A DNA stretch of 64,000 nucleotides from Flavobacteriales bacterium (lineage in GTDB: Bacteria; Bacteroidota; Bacteroidia; Flavobacteriales; UA16). The position numbers and the translations under genes are program-made. The notes beneath the pieces are model-generated. The model worked only from the letters and a program-made list of their open reading frames with translations, was not told the origin of the DNA and searched no databases. Position 1 is the stretch's first letter. Each line of letters begins with the position of its first letter. Positions 50,957 through 58,197 of this stretch are shown here, one piece after another. The DNA is taken from contig JAOIQU010000002.1 of NCBI GenBank assembly GCA_028141885.1, positions 18,355-82,354 on the forward strand, read 5' to 3'.

Positions 50957-52033
50957 TCAATGCAGTTCCACGATGCTTGTTTGGCGCAACAACTCCTCCC
51001 AAACCTTGGTGAGCAGCCTTGGCCTTGGACGGTTCCCAAACTCAACCCAGGACATCACGAGGCCACCTTGTGCTTCGGCATACGCTTGGAGACTGCGCTC
51101 GTCCGGGGCCTGCCAACGTTGGAACGTCGCTTCGATGCGTTTGTGTGTCAGGATGTGTTTCACAGGCTCTCCGACCCGTCCAAGGTCAGTGAAGTTGTGG
51201 GAAGGAGCGGACTCGGGGAACACCCACATGTTGGCCCAAACGCCTTGTTCAGCCCTTTGAACGACCACAACCTTCGAGCCCCAGGTGACGACATTCCAAT
51301 GCAACGACCAGGCTTGCGGTTTTTTCTTCGGTTGTTTCACTGGCAGCACACCCCACAACTCGGGGTTGTTCGCCGAACGGCAGGTGCTGGCCAAAGGGCA
51401 TCGATCGCATTCCGGCGCTTTCGGTTTGCATACAAGGGCGCCGATTTCCATGACGGCTTGATTGTGACGGCCTGGGTCGTCGGGGTCGAGCCATGCGTCG
51501 GCAATGGCTTGGATGGCTCGGATGCCGGATTTTGAGTCCACGGCCTCCGTCACCCCATTCCATCTGGATGCCACACGCTGGACATTTCCGTCGACTGCGG
51601 CCACGGGCTCCCCAAACGCGATCGAGGAGATGGCTGCGGCGGAATAGGGGCCGATGCCTGGCAGGGAAAGCCAGTCGGCATGGGTTTCTGGATAGCGGCC
51701 AGCGTCGTGGATGGCCTGGGCTGCGCGATGCAAAAGTCGGGCGCGACGGTAGTAACCAAGGCCCTCCCATGCTTTCAGGACCTCTTCTTCCGAGGCAGAT
51801 GCCAGGGCAGCCACGTCAGGAAAGGTCTCTCGGAAGGCGTGCCACTTGGGAATGCCCGTATCCACCCGCGTTTGCTGGAGCATGATTTCACTCAACCAAG
51901 TCCCATAGACAGAAGGCATTTCTCGCCATGGCAGGGGGCGTGCATGGTGGGCGTACCAAGCTTTGAGCAGTCTTCGCGCCTCAAATGCGCGAGCGGCAAT
52001 GTCATTTTGTCCGAGAAAACACTCGTCATTCAT
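50957..52033 (-). CDS. mutY: A/G-specific adenine DNA glycosylase
   Basis: MutY removes adenine paired with 8-oxoguanine. The 358-residue protein has the catalytic Glu in TWLSEIMLQQTRV, the helix-hairpin-helix LPGIGPYSAAAISS and the catalytic Asp in AAVDGNVQRV. The Fe-S cluster loop is C-x6-C-x2-C-x5-C (CKPKAPECDRCPLASTC). A C-terminal NUDIX-like domain (about 240-358) recognises 8-oxoG. I start at the ATG at 52033 (MNDECFLGQ), 8 bases after a TACCTTTG box; the longer frame runs into the HU promoter. Confidence 0.95.
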   Translation of the reverse strand: MNDECFLGQNDIAARAFEARRLLKAWYAHHARPLPWREMPSVYGTWLSEIMLQQTRVDTGIPKWHAFRETFPDVAALASASEEEVLKAWEGLGYYRRARLLHRAAQAIHDAGRYPETHADWLSLPGIGPYSAAAISSIAFGEPVAAVDGNVQRVASRWNGVTEAVDSKSGIRAIQAIADAWLDPDDPGRHNQAVMEIGALVCKPKAPECDRCPLASTCRSANNPELWGVLPVKQPKKKPQAWSLHWNVVTWGSKVVVVQRAEQGVWANMWVFPESAPSHNFTDLGRVGEPVKHILTHKRIEATFQRWQAPDERSLQAYAEAQGGLVMSWVEFGNRPRPRLLTKVWEELLRQTSIVELH

Positions 52034-52041
52034 TTCGTTTT

Positions 52042-52049
52042 CAAAGGTA
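52042..52049 (-). promoter_or_regulatory. -7 element TACCTTTG before mutY
   Basis: An exact TAnnTTTG match, 8 bases before the mutY ATG and directly back to back with the HU promoter. Confidence 0.5.
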
Positions 52050-52055
52050 TGCGTG

Positions 52056-52063
52056 TATTTTTG
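52056..52063 (+). promoter_or_regulatory. -7 element TATTTTTG of the HU gene
   Basis: An exact TAnnTTTG match followed by CACCCCT, the same as at tRNA-Pro. It gives a leader of about 60 bases that holds a small hairpin (AACGCC/GGCGTT, 52074-52092). Confidence 0.6.
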
Positions 52064-52130
52064 CACCCCTGAAAACGCCACCACAAGGCGTTGATATTGA
52101 ACCACAAACCATCATCAATACTCAAAGACC

Positions 52131-52421
52131 ATGACCAAGGCGGACATCGTAAGCCAGATTTCGGACCAAACCGGAATGGAGAAAGGAGACGTTCAAGTGA
52201 CCGTTGAAGCCTTCATGCGTGCCGTGCGCAGCAACCTCGAAAGTGGTGAAAACGTTTACTTGCGAGGTTTTGGAAGCTTTGTGGTGAAGACCCGAGCTGC
52301 CAAAACAGGCCGCAACATTTTGGCCAAGAAGGCCATCCAAATCCCCGCCCACAACATTCCCTCGTTCAAGCCGAGCAAGGACTTTGTGGAGAACGTGAAG
52401 CTTAACGTCAAAGTCAAATAA
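52131..52421 (+). CDS. HU/IHF-family DNA-binding protein
   Basis: A 96-residue histone-like protein that bends and packs DNA. The family pattern is clear: MTKADIVSQISDQTGM at the N-terminus, LRGFGSFVVKTRAAKTGRN around residues 43-61 (the DNA-gripping arm with IQIPAHNIPSFKPSKDF). Its leader is A-rich (CAATACTCAAAGACC) rather than Shine-Dalgarno-like. The gene is followed 7 bases later by a TPR gene. Confidence 0.95.
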   Translation: MTKADIVSQISDQTGMEKGDVQVTVEAFMRAVRSNLESGENVYLRGFGSFVVKTRAAKTGRNILAKKAIQIPAHNIPSFKPSKDFVENVKLNVKVK

Positions 52422-52428
52422 GGTCGAC

Positions 52429-53043
52429 ATGTCGGTGTCAAAATCAACGCTTGTGTTGTTGGCGGGTGCAGGAGCACTTGCTGCAGGCGTGTTGTTGATG
52501 CCGCGTACTCCGGCTTCTGCGCCACCCCCCCCTGCACCGTCGGAGGGTGTGACCTTGTCGGACATCGGGACCGATCCGGTGGACATCGCTGTGGCCAAAG
52601 TGAGTGGAGAAAACCCCATGGAGGGCATCCTCGAGCTTCGGGCTTTGGCGGACGACACGCCCCCCAACCTCGATGCCGTGATGTGGCTCGGGCGATTCAG
52701 CGTCCAGAGTGGTCAGTTGGACAAGGCGCGGGAACGCTTTGACCAAGTGATTGATGCCCAACCTGATCGTGTGGAGGCCTATTGGGAACGCGCCATGCTG
52801 GACATGGAAGAGGGGTTCCTCGAAGACGCCGTGCAGGGGTTTGACCTCTGCATCTCAGCAGACGAAATGTACGTGAATGGTCGCTTTTTCAAAGCCCGAT
52901 GCCTCGAGGCCATGGGCAAGGCTGACCAAGCACTGACTGAATACAAATCTTACCTTCCTCTCTCCCCAGACACAGCCGTGTCGAAGAGCGTGGAAGGCAT
53001 CATCGAACGGCTTGAATCTGACTTGTCAGGTTTGGGCACTTAA
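52429..53043 (+). CDS. Membrane-anchored TPR protein
   Basis: A 204-residue protein with an N-terminal hydrophobic anchor (about 7-24) and a Pro-rich spacer (PASAPPPPAPSEG). At least three TPR units follow (about 80-190), with AVMWLGRFSVQSGQLDKARE and AYWERAMLDMEEGFLEDAV as examples. It probably faces the periplasm and binds proteins. It commonly stands between HU and rng in Bacteroidota. It follows HU by 7 bases and precedes a tiny basic gene by 11. Confidence 0.85.
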   Translation: MSVSKSTLVLLAGAGALAAGVLLMPRTPASAPPPPAPSEGVTLSDIGTDPVDIAVAKVSGENPMEGILELRALADDTPPNLDAVMWLGRFSVQSGQLDKARERFDQVIDAQPDRVEAYWERAMLDMEEGFLEDAVQGFDLCISADEMYVNGRFFKARCLEAMGKADQALTEYKSYLPLSPDTAVSKSVEGIIERLESDLSGLGT

Positions 53044-53054
53044 ACAACATCATC

Positions 53055-53144
53055 ATGCCAAGCGGAAAAAAGCGCAAGCGTCACAAGATGGCCACGCACA
53101 AGCGGAAGAAGCGTCTTCGCAAGAACCGTCACAAGAAGAAGTGA
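53055..53144 (+). CDS. 29-residue basic protein, COX24/mS38-like (possible ribosomal protein)
   Basis: A very small open frame encoding MPSGKKRKRHKMATHKRKK followed by RLRKNRHKKK. Over half of the residues are Lys, Arg or His. I recognise this as the short COX24-C/AURKAIP1-type protein of Bacteroidota, related to mitochondrial mS38 and mycobacterial bS22, which bind rRNA in the small subunit. It is too short for most gene finders. Its position before rng and after the TPR gene, 11 bases away, is typical of the phylum. Confidence 0.85.
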   Translation: MPSGKKRKRHKMATHKRKKRLRKNRHKKK

Positions 53145-53152
53145 TTTGCGTG

Positions 53153-53185
53153 ACATGAGGACCTCCTTTCAGGGTGTTCTCATGT
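53153..53185 (+). promoter_or_regulatory. Hairpin in the rng leader
   Basis: ACATGAGGAC pairs with GTTCTCATGT (10 bp with one G-T pair) around a 13-base loop, between the small basic gene and rng. No T-run follows. It may be an attenuator, an mRNA-stability element or a target of RNase G itself. Confidence 0.5.
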
Positions 53186-53201
53186 CGCGAATCTTCATGT
53201 G

Positions 53202-54755
53202 ATGGACGCCGAACTCGTCATCAATTCGACGTCTGCGGGCGTCGACATTGCCCTTCTCGAGGACGGTCAGCTCGTCGAGCTCCACCGTGATCGGGGAGAC
53301 GTGCAATACTCCGTGGGCGACATTTATGTCGGCCGCGTCAGGAAGGTCATGCCCAATTTGAATGCGGGCTTTGTCGATGTGGGCCATGGGAAGGATGCGT
53401 TTCTGCATCATTCTGATTTGGGTCCCCAATTCAAAACGCAGCAAATCTGGGTGAAACGAGTGATGTCTGGCAAACAGCCGACCTCAGACATCAGCAAATT
53501 CAAACGGGAAGAAGACATCGAGCGCAAAGGCAAGATGAAAGACTACGTGTCTGCATCTCAGCTGGTGCTTGTGCAGGTCGCCAAAGAACCCATCAGCACC
53601 AAAGGCCCCAGGTTGACGGCCGAAGTCAGCCTCCCTGGGCGGTACCTGGTGCTGGTGCCCTTCAGCGACAAAGTCTCTCTTTCCTCACGCATCAAAGGCG
53701 AGAAGGAGCGCACGAGGTTGAAACGCCTCATGCAGAGCATTCAGCCCCCGGGGTTTGGCATCATTGTAAGAACAGTTGCTGAAAACAAAGGGTCTGCTGA
53801 TTTGCACAGCGATCTGGAAGACCTCGTGAGCCGCTGGAAAAAGCTCTATGACAACCTCAAAAGTGCGAAACCAGGGAAGCGTGTGTTGGGTGAAGTGAAC
53901 AAAGTCAGTGTCGTCATGCGCGACGTGATGACCCCGGATTGCAAAACCATCCATGTCAACAACCCCCGCGTGGCTGATGAAGTCAAGGAATTTCTGGTGG
54001 GCAGTGGCAGCGGCGACGAAAGTATGGTCAGTGTCAGCAGGTCGAAGGACTTGTTCAACGCCATGTCGATCCACCGTCAAATCAAGGCTGCCTTTGGGCG
54101 ACAGGTCAATTTGAGAAGCGGGTCGTACTTGATTTTGGAACAAACCGAGGCCATGCACGTCATTGACGTCAACTCCGGTGGCCGAAAGAAGGGGGCGTCC
54201 AGTCAAGAGGAAAACGCACTGATCACCAACTTGGATGTGGTGCAAGAAATTGCACGTTTGCTCCGACTTCGTGACATCGGTGGCATCATCGCCATCGACT
54301 TCATTGACATGGCCAAGCGCGAGCACAACAAACAGTTGACTGACGCGATGCGTGCAGCAATGAAACGCGACAAGGCCAAGCACAACATCTCATCGCCCAG
54401 CCGATTTGGGGTGATGGAGATGACTCGGCAGCGTGTCCGTGATGTGGCGGAAGTGTCGACCCAAGATACCTGTCCTGCTTGCAATGGTTCAGGAAAGGTC
54501 GAGGCGAGCATCTTGATCACAGAGCGCATCGAATCGGCCTTGAAGTACCTCGCCGAAGGGGAAAACCGGACGCGCATGACACTGATGGTGCACCCCATGC
54601 TTGAGGCCTACCTCACGCAAGGATGGTGGAAGTCCATCCGTCGCAACTGGCAGAAGGAGCTCGGCATCAAGCTGGGCATCGAATCCAATTCCAACCTCGA
54701 GATCCTCGAGTACCACATTCACAACGCTTTGGGTGAGGAAATCACCCCGGATTGA
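53202..54755 (+). CDS. rng: Ribonuclease E/G family protein
   Basis: An endoribonuclease that cuts single-stranded, 5'-monophosphate RNA in rRNA maturation and mRNA decay. The 517-residue protein has an S1 domain (about 38-125, YVGRVRKVMPNLNAGFVDVG in part), the catalytic DNase I-like core with the metal Asp pair (HVIDVNSGG and GGIIAIDFIDM) and the Zn-link TCPACNGSGK near residue 425. There is no long C-terminal scaffold, so it is of RNase G type. I start at the ATG at 53202; a GTG lies just before it. Confidence 0.93.
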   Translation: MDAELVINSTSAGVDIALLEDGQLVELHRDRGDVQYSVGDIYVGRVRKVMPNLNAGFVDVGHGKDAFLHHSDLGPQFKTQQIWVKRVMSGKQPTSDISKFKREEDIERKGKMKDYVSASQLVLVQVAKEPISTKGPRLTAEVSLPGRYLVLVPFSDKVSLSSRIKGEKERTRLKRLMQSIQPPGFGIIVRTVAENKGSADLHSDLEDLVSRWKKLYDNLKSAKPGKRVLGEVNKVSVVMRDVMTPDCKTIHVNNPRVADEVKEFLVGSGSGDESMVSVSRSKDLFNAMSIHRQIKAAFGRQVNLRSGSYLILEQTEAMHVIDVNSGGRKKGASSQEENALITNLDVVQEIARLLRLRDIGGIIAIDFIDMAKREHNKQLTDAMRAAMKRDKAKHNISSPSRFGVMEMTRQRVRDVAEVSTQDTCPACNGSGKVEASILITERIESALKYLAEGENRTRMTLMVHPMLEAYLTQGWWKSIRRNWQKELGIKLGIESNSNLEILEYHIHNALGEEITPD

Positions 54756-54777
54756 ACGTCGGTGAGAACAGGATGAA

Positions 54778-56022
54778 TCAGGAGCGGTTGGGCACTTGAA
54801 GTTCTTTGGGGTAGCACAAGAAGCTCTTTTCCACGGGCCGGCTCAACAGCTGCATGTGCAGGTGGTCGTTGGCTTCGGCAAAATCCCTCAGGCTGCCGTC
54901 CTTGTAGAGGACCAAAATTCCTTTGGGCACGTAAGCTTTGTTGTCGATGCGTGCGTTGCTCACGAGGTAGGAGGCTTCTTCGTTGCTGAGTCCAAAATGT
55001 GCAGCCGTCCCCTCGACGCGCTCCTGAACTTCCTCGTCTGTGAAGGGCTCAGGACGAAGTTCGATCCGGAACAAGCCGCGATCGAGCAGCCGCTGGCTCA
55101 GCAAGGCCAACACGCGGTCTTCATGGTGCCTCCAGGACTTCATCGCCACGAAGATGTCGCTGTCGTCGAGGTCGCAGAAGCGTTCGAGGACCTCGGGGTC
55201 GGCCAAAAATTTGGCCCGGTCCAGGTCGTCGTGCAGAAACATAGACAGTGCGGGTGACGCAAACACCGTGGCTCCTTCCCGGACGAGGTGTTTGGCGCGG
55301 TTCAGCACGAGCATCAACATGTGTTCTGCACTGAGCACAGTCCGGTGCAAATACACTTGCCAATACATCAGGCGCCGAGCCACGATGAACTTCTCGATGG
55401 AGTAAATGGCCTTCTCTTCGATGCAGAGTTGCCCGTCGACGACGTTGAGCATCTTGATGATCCGTTCGCTGCCGACTTTCCCTTCAGTCACCCCGCTGTA
55501 GAAACTGTCGCGCGCCAAATAATCCAGACGATCCATGTCGAGCTGGCTGCTGACCAATTGGTGCAAGAACGGCTTGGGGTGGTGGTCGTTGAAGATTTCA
55601 ATGGCAAGGTCCAAGGCGCCGCCCATCTCGTCGTTCAAGCGCCCCATGATGAGGGCGCTGACGTCTTCGTGATGCACGCCCTTGACAATGCTGTGCTCCA
55701 AAGCGTGGCTGAAGGGACCGTGACCCACGTCGTGCAAGAGGATGGCCAAACATGCCGCCTCTGCCTCTTCTTCCGTGATGGCGACCCCTTTGTTGCGCAA
55801 GCTGTCGATGGCTTCGTGCATCAAATGCATGCAGCCGACGGCGTGGTGAAAGCGGTTGTGGACGGCACCGGGATACACGAGATGCGACAATCCCAATTGC
55901 GAAATCCTGCGAAGCCGTTGCATGAAACGGTGGTCCATCAAGTCGAGGGCCCGTTCGTGGCGCAACGTCACAAACCCGTAGACCGGGTCGTTCAGAATTT
56001 TGTGTCGGTTCACCGTGCTCAT
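54778..56022 (-). CDS. HD-domain phosphohydrolase (dNTPase/SAMHD1-like)
   Basis: A 414-residue metal-dependent phosphohydrolase. The HD motif residues are His in HNRFHHAVGC, His-Asp in ILLHDVGHGPFSH, and Asp in SSQLDMDRLDYLARDS. The region from 160 on resembles SAMHD1-like dNTP triphosphohydrolases, which cut dNTPs to nucleosides and triphosphate, but the substrate is inferred. In Bacteroidota it often neighbours porX, as here, on the opposite strand. It meets rng tail to tail (22 bases). Confidence 0.9.
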   Translation of the reverse strand: MSTVNRHKILNDPVYGFVTLRHERALDLMDHRFMQRLRRISQLGLSHLVYPGAVHNRFHHAVGCMHLMHEAIDSLRNKGVAITEEEAEAACLAILLHDVGHGPFSHALEHSIVKGVHHEDVSALIMGRLNDEMGGALDLAIEIFNDHHPKPFLHQLVSSQLDMDRLDYLARDSFYSGVTEGKVGSERIIKMLNVVDGQLCIEEKAIYSIEKFIVARRLMYWQVYLHRTVLSAEHMLMLVLNRAKHLVREGATVFASPALSMFLHDDLDRAKFLADPEVLERFCDLDDSDIFVAMKSWRHHEDRVLALLSQRLLDRGLFRIELRPEPFTDEEVQERVEGTAAHFGLSNEEASYLVSNARIDNKAYVPKGILVLYKDGSLRDFAEANDHLHMQLLSRPVEKSFLCYPKELQVPNRS

Positions 56023-56147
56023 TCAAATACGAAGTCGGTCTTCTCGACGTTAACTTGCCCGTAGGCACAAGCTGGGGCGAGAGACGCCGCAAGATACGCG
56101 CCTTGCCGACGCCCCGTGACGGGCGGGACAATTGAAAGTGAACATCG

Positions 56148-57704
56148 ATGGGACGACCACAGATTTTATGGGCCGACGACGAGATTGAGTTGTTGCGGCC
56201 GCACATTTTGTTTTTGGAGGAGAAGGGCTACGACGTCACCGGCGTGAACAGTGGGGTAGAGGCCTTGGACGAGGTGGAAGCAAGGCCGTTTGATGTGGTG
56301 TTTTTGGACGAAAACATGCCGGGGATCAATGGCATCGAGACCCTTCAGCGGATCAAGGACAAACATCCTGGCGTACCCGTCATCATGATCACCAAAAGCG
56401 AGGAAGAGCACATCATGGAGGAGGCCATTGGTTCCAAAATCAGTGACTACCTGATTAAGCCGGTGAACCCCAACCAAATTCTGCTGTCCGTCAAGAAAAT
56501 TTTGGACAACCGACGGCTGCAGGGCGAACAAGCCCAGTCCACCTACATGCGGGAGTTTCGTGAACTCGCCATGAAGTTGGGGGGACGTATGGACGCGCAG
56601 GAGTGGTCGGACGTGTACCGTCGTTTGATGCATTGGCACGCGACGTTGGGGGAGTCGGGAGACCGGAGCATGTTGGAGATTCTCGACAGCCAACATGCGG
56701 AGGCCAACCATCAGTTTGTCCGGTTCGTGGAGGACCACTACGAGGCGTGGATGACGGGTCAGGAGGAGGCGCCAATATTGTCGCATCGCGCGTTGCCTGA
56801 GTGGTTGCCCAAAGCCGTGGCCGGGGCGGAAGGTCGCCCTGTGTTTTTGGTCGTGATCGACAATTTGCGTTGGGATCAATGGCGCACCATCGCGCCCTCT
56901 CTCAGGCCCAAATGGAATGTGACGGAGGAGAAGACCTATTACAGCATTTTGCCGACCGCGACCCAATACGCGCGTAACGCGCTGTTCGCCGGCATGACGC
57001 CGGGCGACATCGCGCGCTTGTTGCCCAACTTTTGGATCGGAGAAAACGAAGAGGGCTCGAAAAATGCCCACGAGGAATCGCTTCAACAGGCGCTCTTTTC
57101 CCGCCTTGGGATGGAGGGCAAAACCTCCTACCACAAAATCACCAACCTTCAGGCGGGCAAACGATTGGCCGATCGCTTTCACGAGTTGAAAGGGCAATCG
57201 GTGGTGACGGTGGTGTACAATTTTGTGGACATGCTCAGCCACGCGCGCTCAGAGATGGAAGTCATCAAAGAACTGGCCGACGACGAGGCGGCATACCGGA
57301 GCCTGACGCACTCGTGGTTCCAACACAGTCCACTGAAAGAGATGATGGATGCGATGGCAGAAATGGGAGGTCGCATGATCCTGACAACGGACCACGGCAC
57401 GATGCGGGTGGACCATCCCATCGAAGTGCGAGGCGACCGTGAAACCAACAAAAACCTCCGGTACAAGGTGGGCCGGAATTTGGGCTACAACGCTGAGGAG
57501 GTGATGGAAATCCGCAATCCCGAGCGTGTGGGCTTGCCCAAGCCCAACGTGTCGAGTTCCTACATTTTTGGCAAGGGCAAAGACTTCCTGGTGTATCCCA
57601 ACAACGCTGCCAAATACACCAAGACCTTCCGCGACACTTTCCAACACGGGGGCGTGAGCATGGAGGAAATGATTGTTCCATGGGTCGTCCTCGACCCCAA
57701 ATGA
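56148..57704 (+). CDS. porX: PorX-type response regulator with PglZ domain
   Basis: PorX regulates the type IX secretion system with the kinase PorY. The 518-residue protein has a receiver domain (1-120; acidic pair Asp10-Asp11, phospho-acceptor Asp54 in VVFLDENMPG, Lys in YLIKPVNP). A helical linker follows. The PglZ domain of alkaline-phosphatase fold (about 210-518) has metal-site stretches in FLVVIDNLRWDQW and LTTDHGTMRVDHP. Relatives cleave oligonucleotides with zinc. No DNA-binding domain is present. A 125-base leader precedes it. Confidence 0.95.
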   Translation: MGRPQILWADDEIELLRPHILFLEEKGYDVTGVNSGVEALDEVEARPFDVVFLDENMPGINGIETLQRIKDKHPGVPVIMITKSEEEHIMEEAIGSKISDYLIKPVNPNQILLSVKKILDNRRLQGEQAQSTYMREFRELAMKLGGRMDAQEWSDVYRRLMHWHATLGESGDRSMLEILDSQHAEANHQFVRFVEDHYEAWMTGQEEAPILSHRALPEWLPKAVAGAEGRPVFLVVIDNLRWDQWRTIAPSLRPKWNVTEEKTYYSILPTATQYARNALFAGMTPGDIARLLPNFWIGENEEGSKNAHEESLQQALFSRLGMEGKTSYHKITNLQAGKRLADRFHELKGQSVVTVVYNFVDMLSHARSEMEVIKELADDEAAYRSLTHSWFQHSPLKEMMDAMAEMGGRMILTTDHGTMRVDHPIEVRGDRETNKNLRYKVGRNLGYNAEEVMEIRNPERVGLPKPNVSSSYIFGKGKDFLVYPNNAAKYTKTFRDTFQHGGVSMEEMIVPWVVLDPK

Positions 57705-57711
57705 CCGTGGC

Positions 57712-58167
57712 ATGAGTGCGTTGGTCGAATTGGGTCGATGGTCGTTCAGTCTGGGTGATCTCCAGAACGTGGCAGAGGCCGTTGGGCAGATGCTGCCCGA
57801 GTCTGGAGTCGTGGCCGTTCACGGCGACATGGGCGCGGGCAAAACCACCATGATCCGTCAACTGCTTTCAGTCTGGCACGTGAATGAAGAAGGGGCAAGC
57901 CCTACGTTTGGGCTGGTTCACCACCACAGAGTCAAACGCACCGGGGGTGGGGTTCATGAAGTCCGCCACATGGATCTGTATCGGTTGGAAAACGAGGAGG
58001 AGGCAGAGCGGTCGGGCATTGCCGAAATGTTGAGCGATGCCGCGCTCAATTTGGTCGAGTGGCCGGAACGCATTCCAGGATTGATGCCGCCAGACGCCTG
58101 GCTGTTGCGCCTTGAGGTCAATGAAGACCAAACCCGAACCTGCATTTTGTCACAGCTCAGGGGTTGA
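57712..58167 (+). CDS. tsaE: tRNA threonylcarbamoyladenosine synthesis ATPase TsaE
   Basis: TsaE is the P-loop ATPase that resets the TsaB-TsaD complex making t6A37 in ANN-decoding tRNAs. The 151-residue protein has Walker A GDMGAGKTT (about residues 37-45) and the family patches ASPTFGLVHHH, HMDLYRLENEEEA and NLVEWPERI. The ATG at 57712 is used because the upstream frame lies inside porX. It follows porX by 7 bases and is probably co-transcribed. Confidence 0.93.
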   Translation: MSALVELGRWSFSLGDLQNVAEAVGQMLPESGVVAVHGDMGAGKTTMIRQLLSVWHVNEEGASPTFGLVHHHRVKRTGGGVHEVRHMDLYRLENEEEAERSGIAEMLSDAALNLVEWPERIPGLMPPDAWLLRLEVNEDQTRTCILSQLRG

Positions 58168-58183
58168 TTCCCGTCGCCTTGGC

Positions 58184-58191
58184 TATTTTGG
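58184..58191 (+). promoter_or_regulatory. -7-like element TATTTTGG before ald
   Basis: One mismatch to TAnnTTTG, with TTG 17 bases upstream (58164-58166) as a -33 match. It ends 6 bases before the ald ATG. Confidence 0.45.
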
Positions 58192-58197
58192 GGCCGC

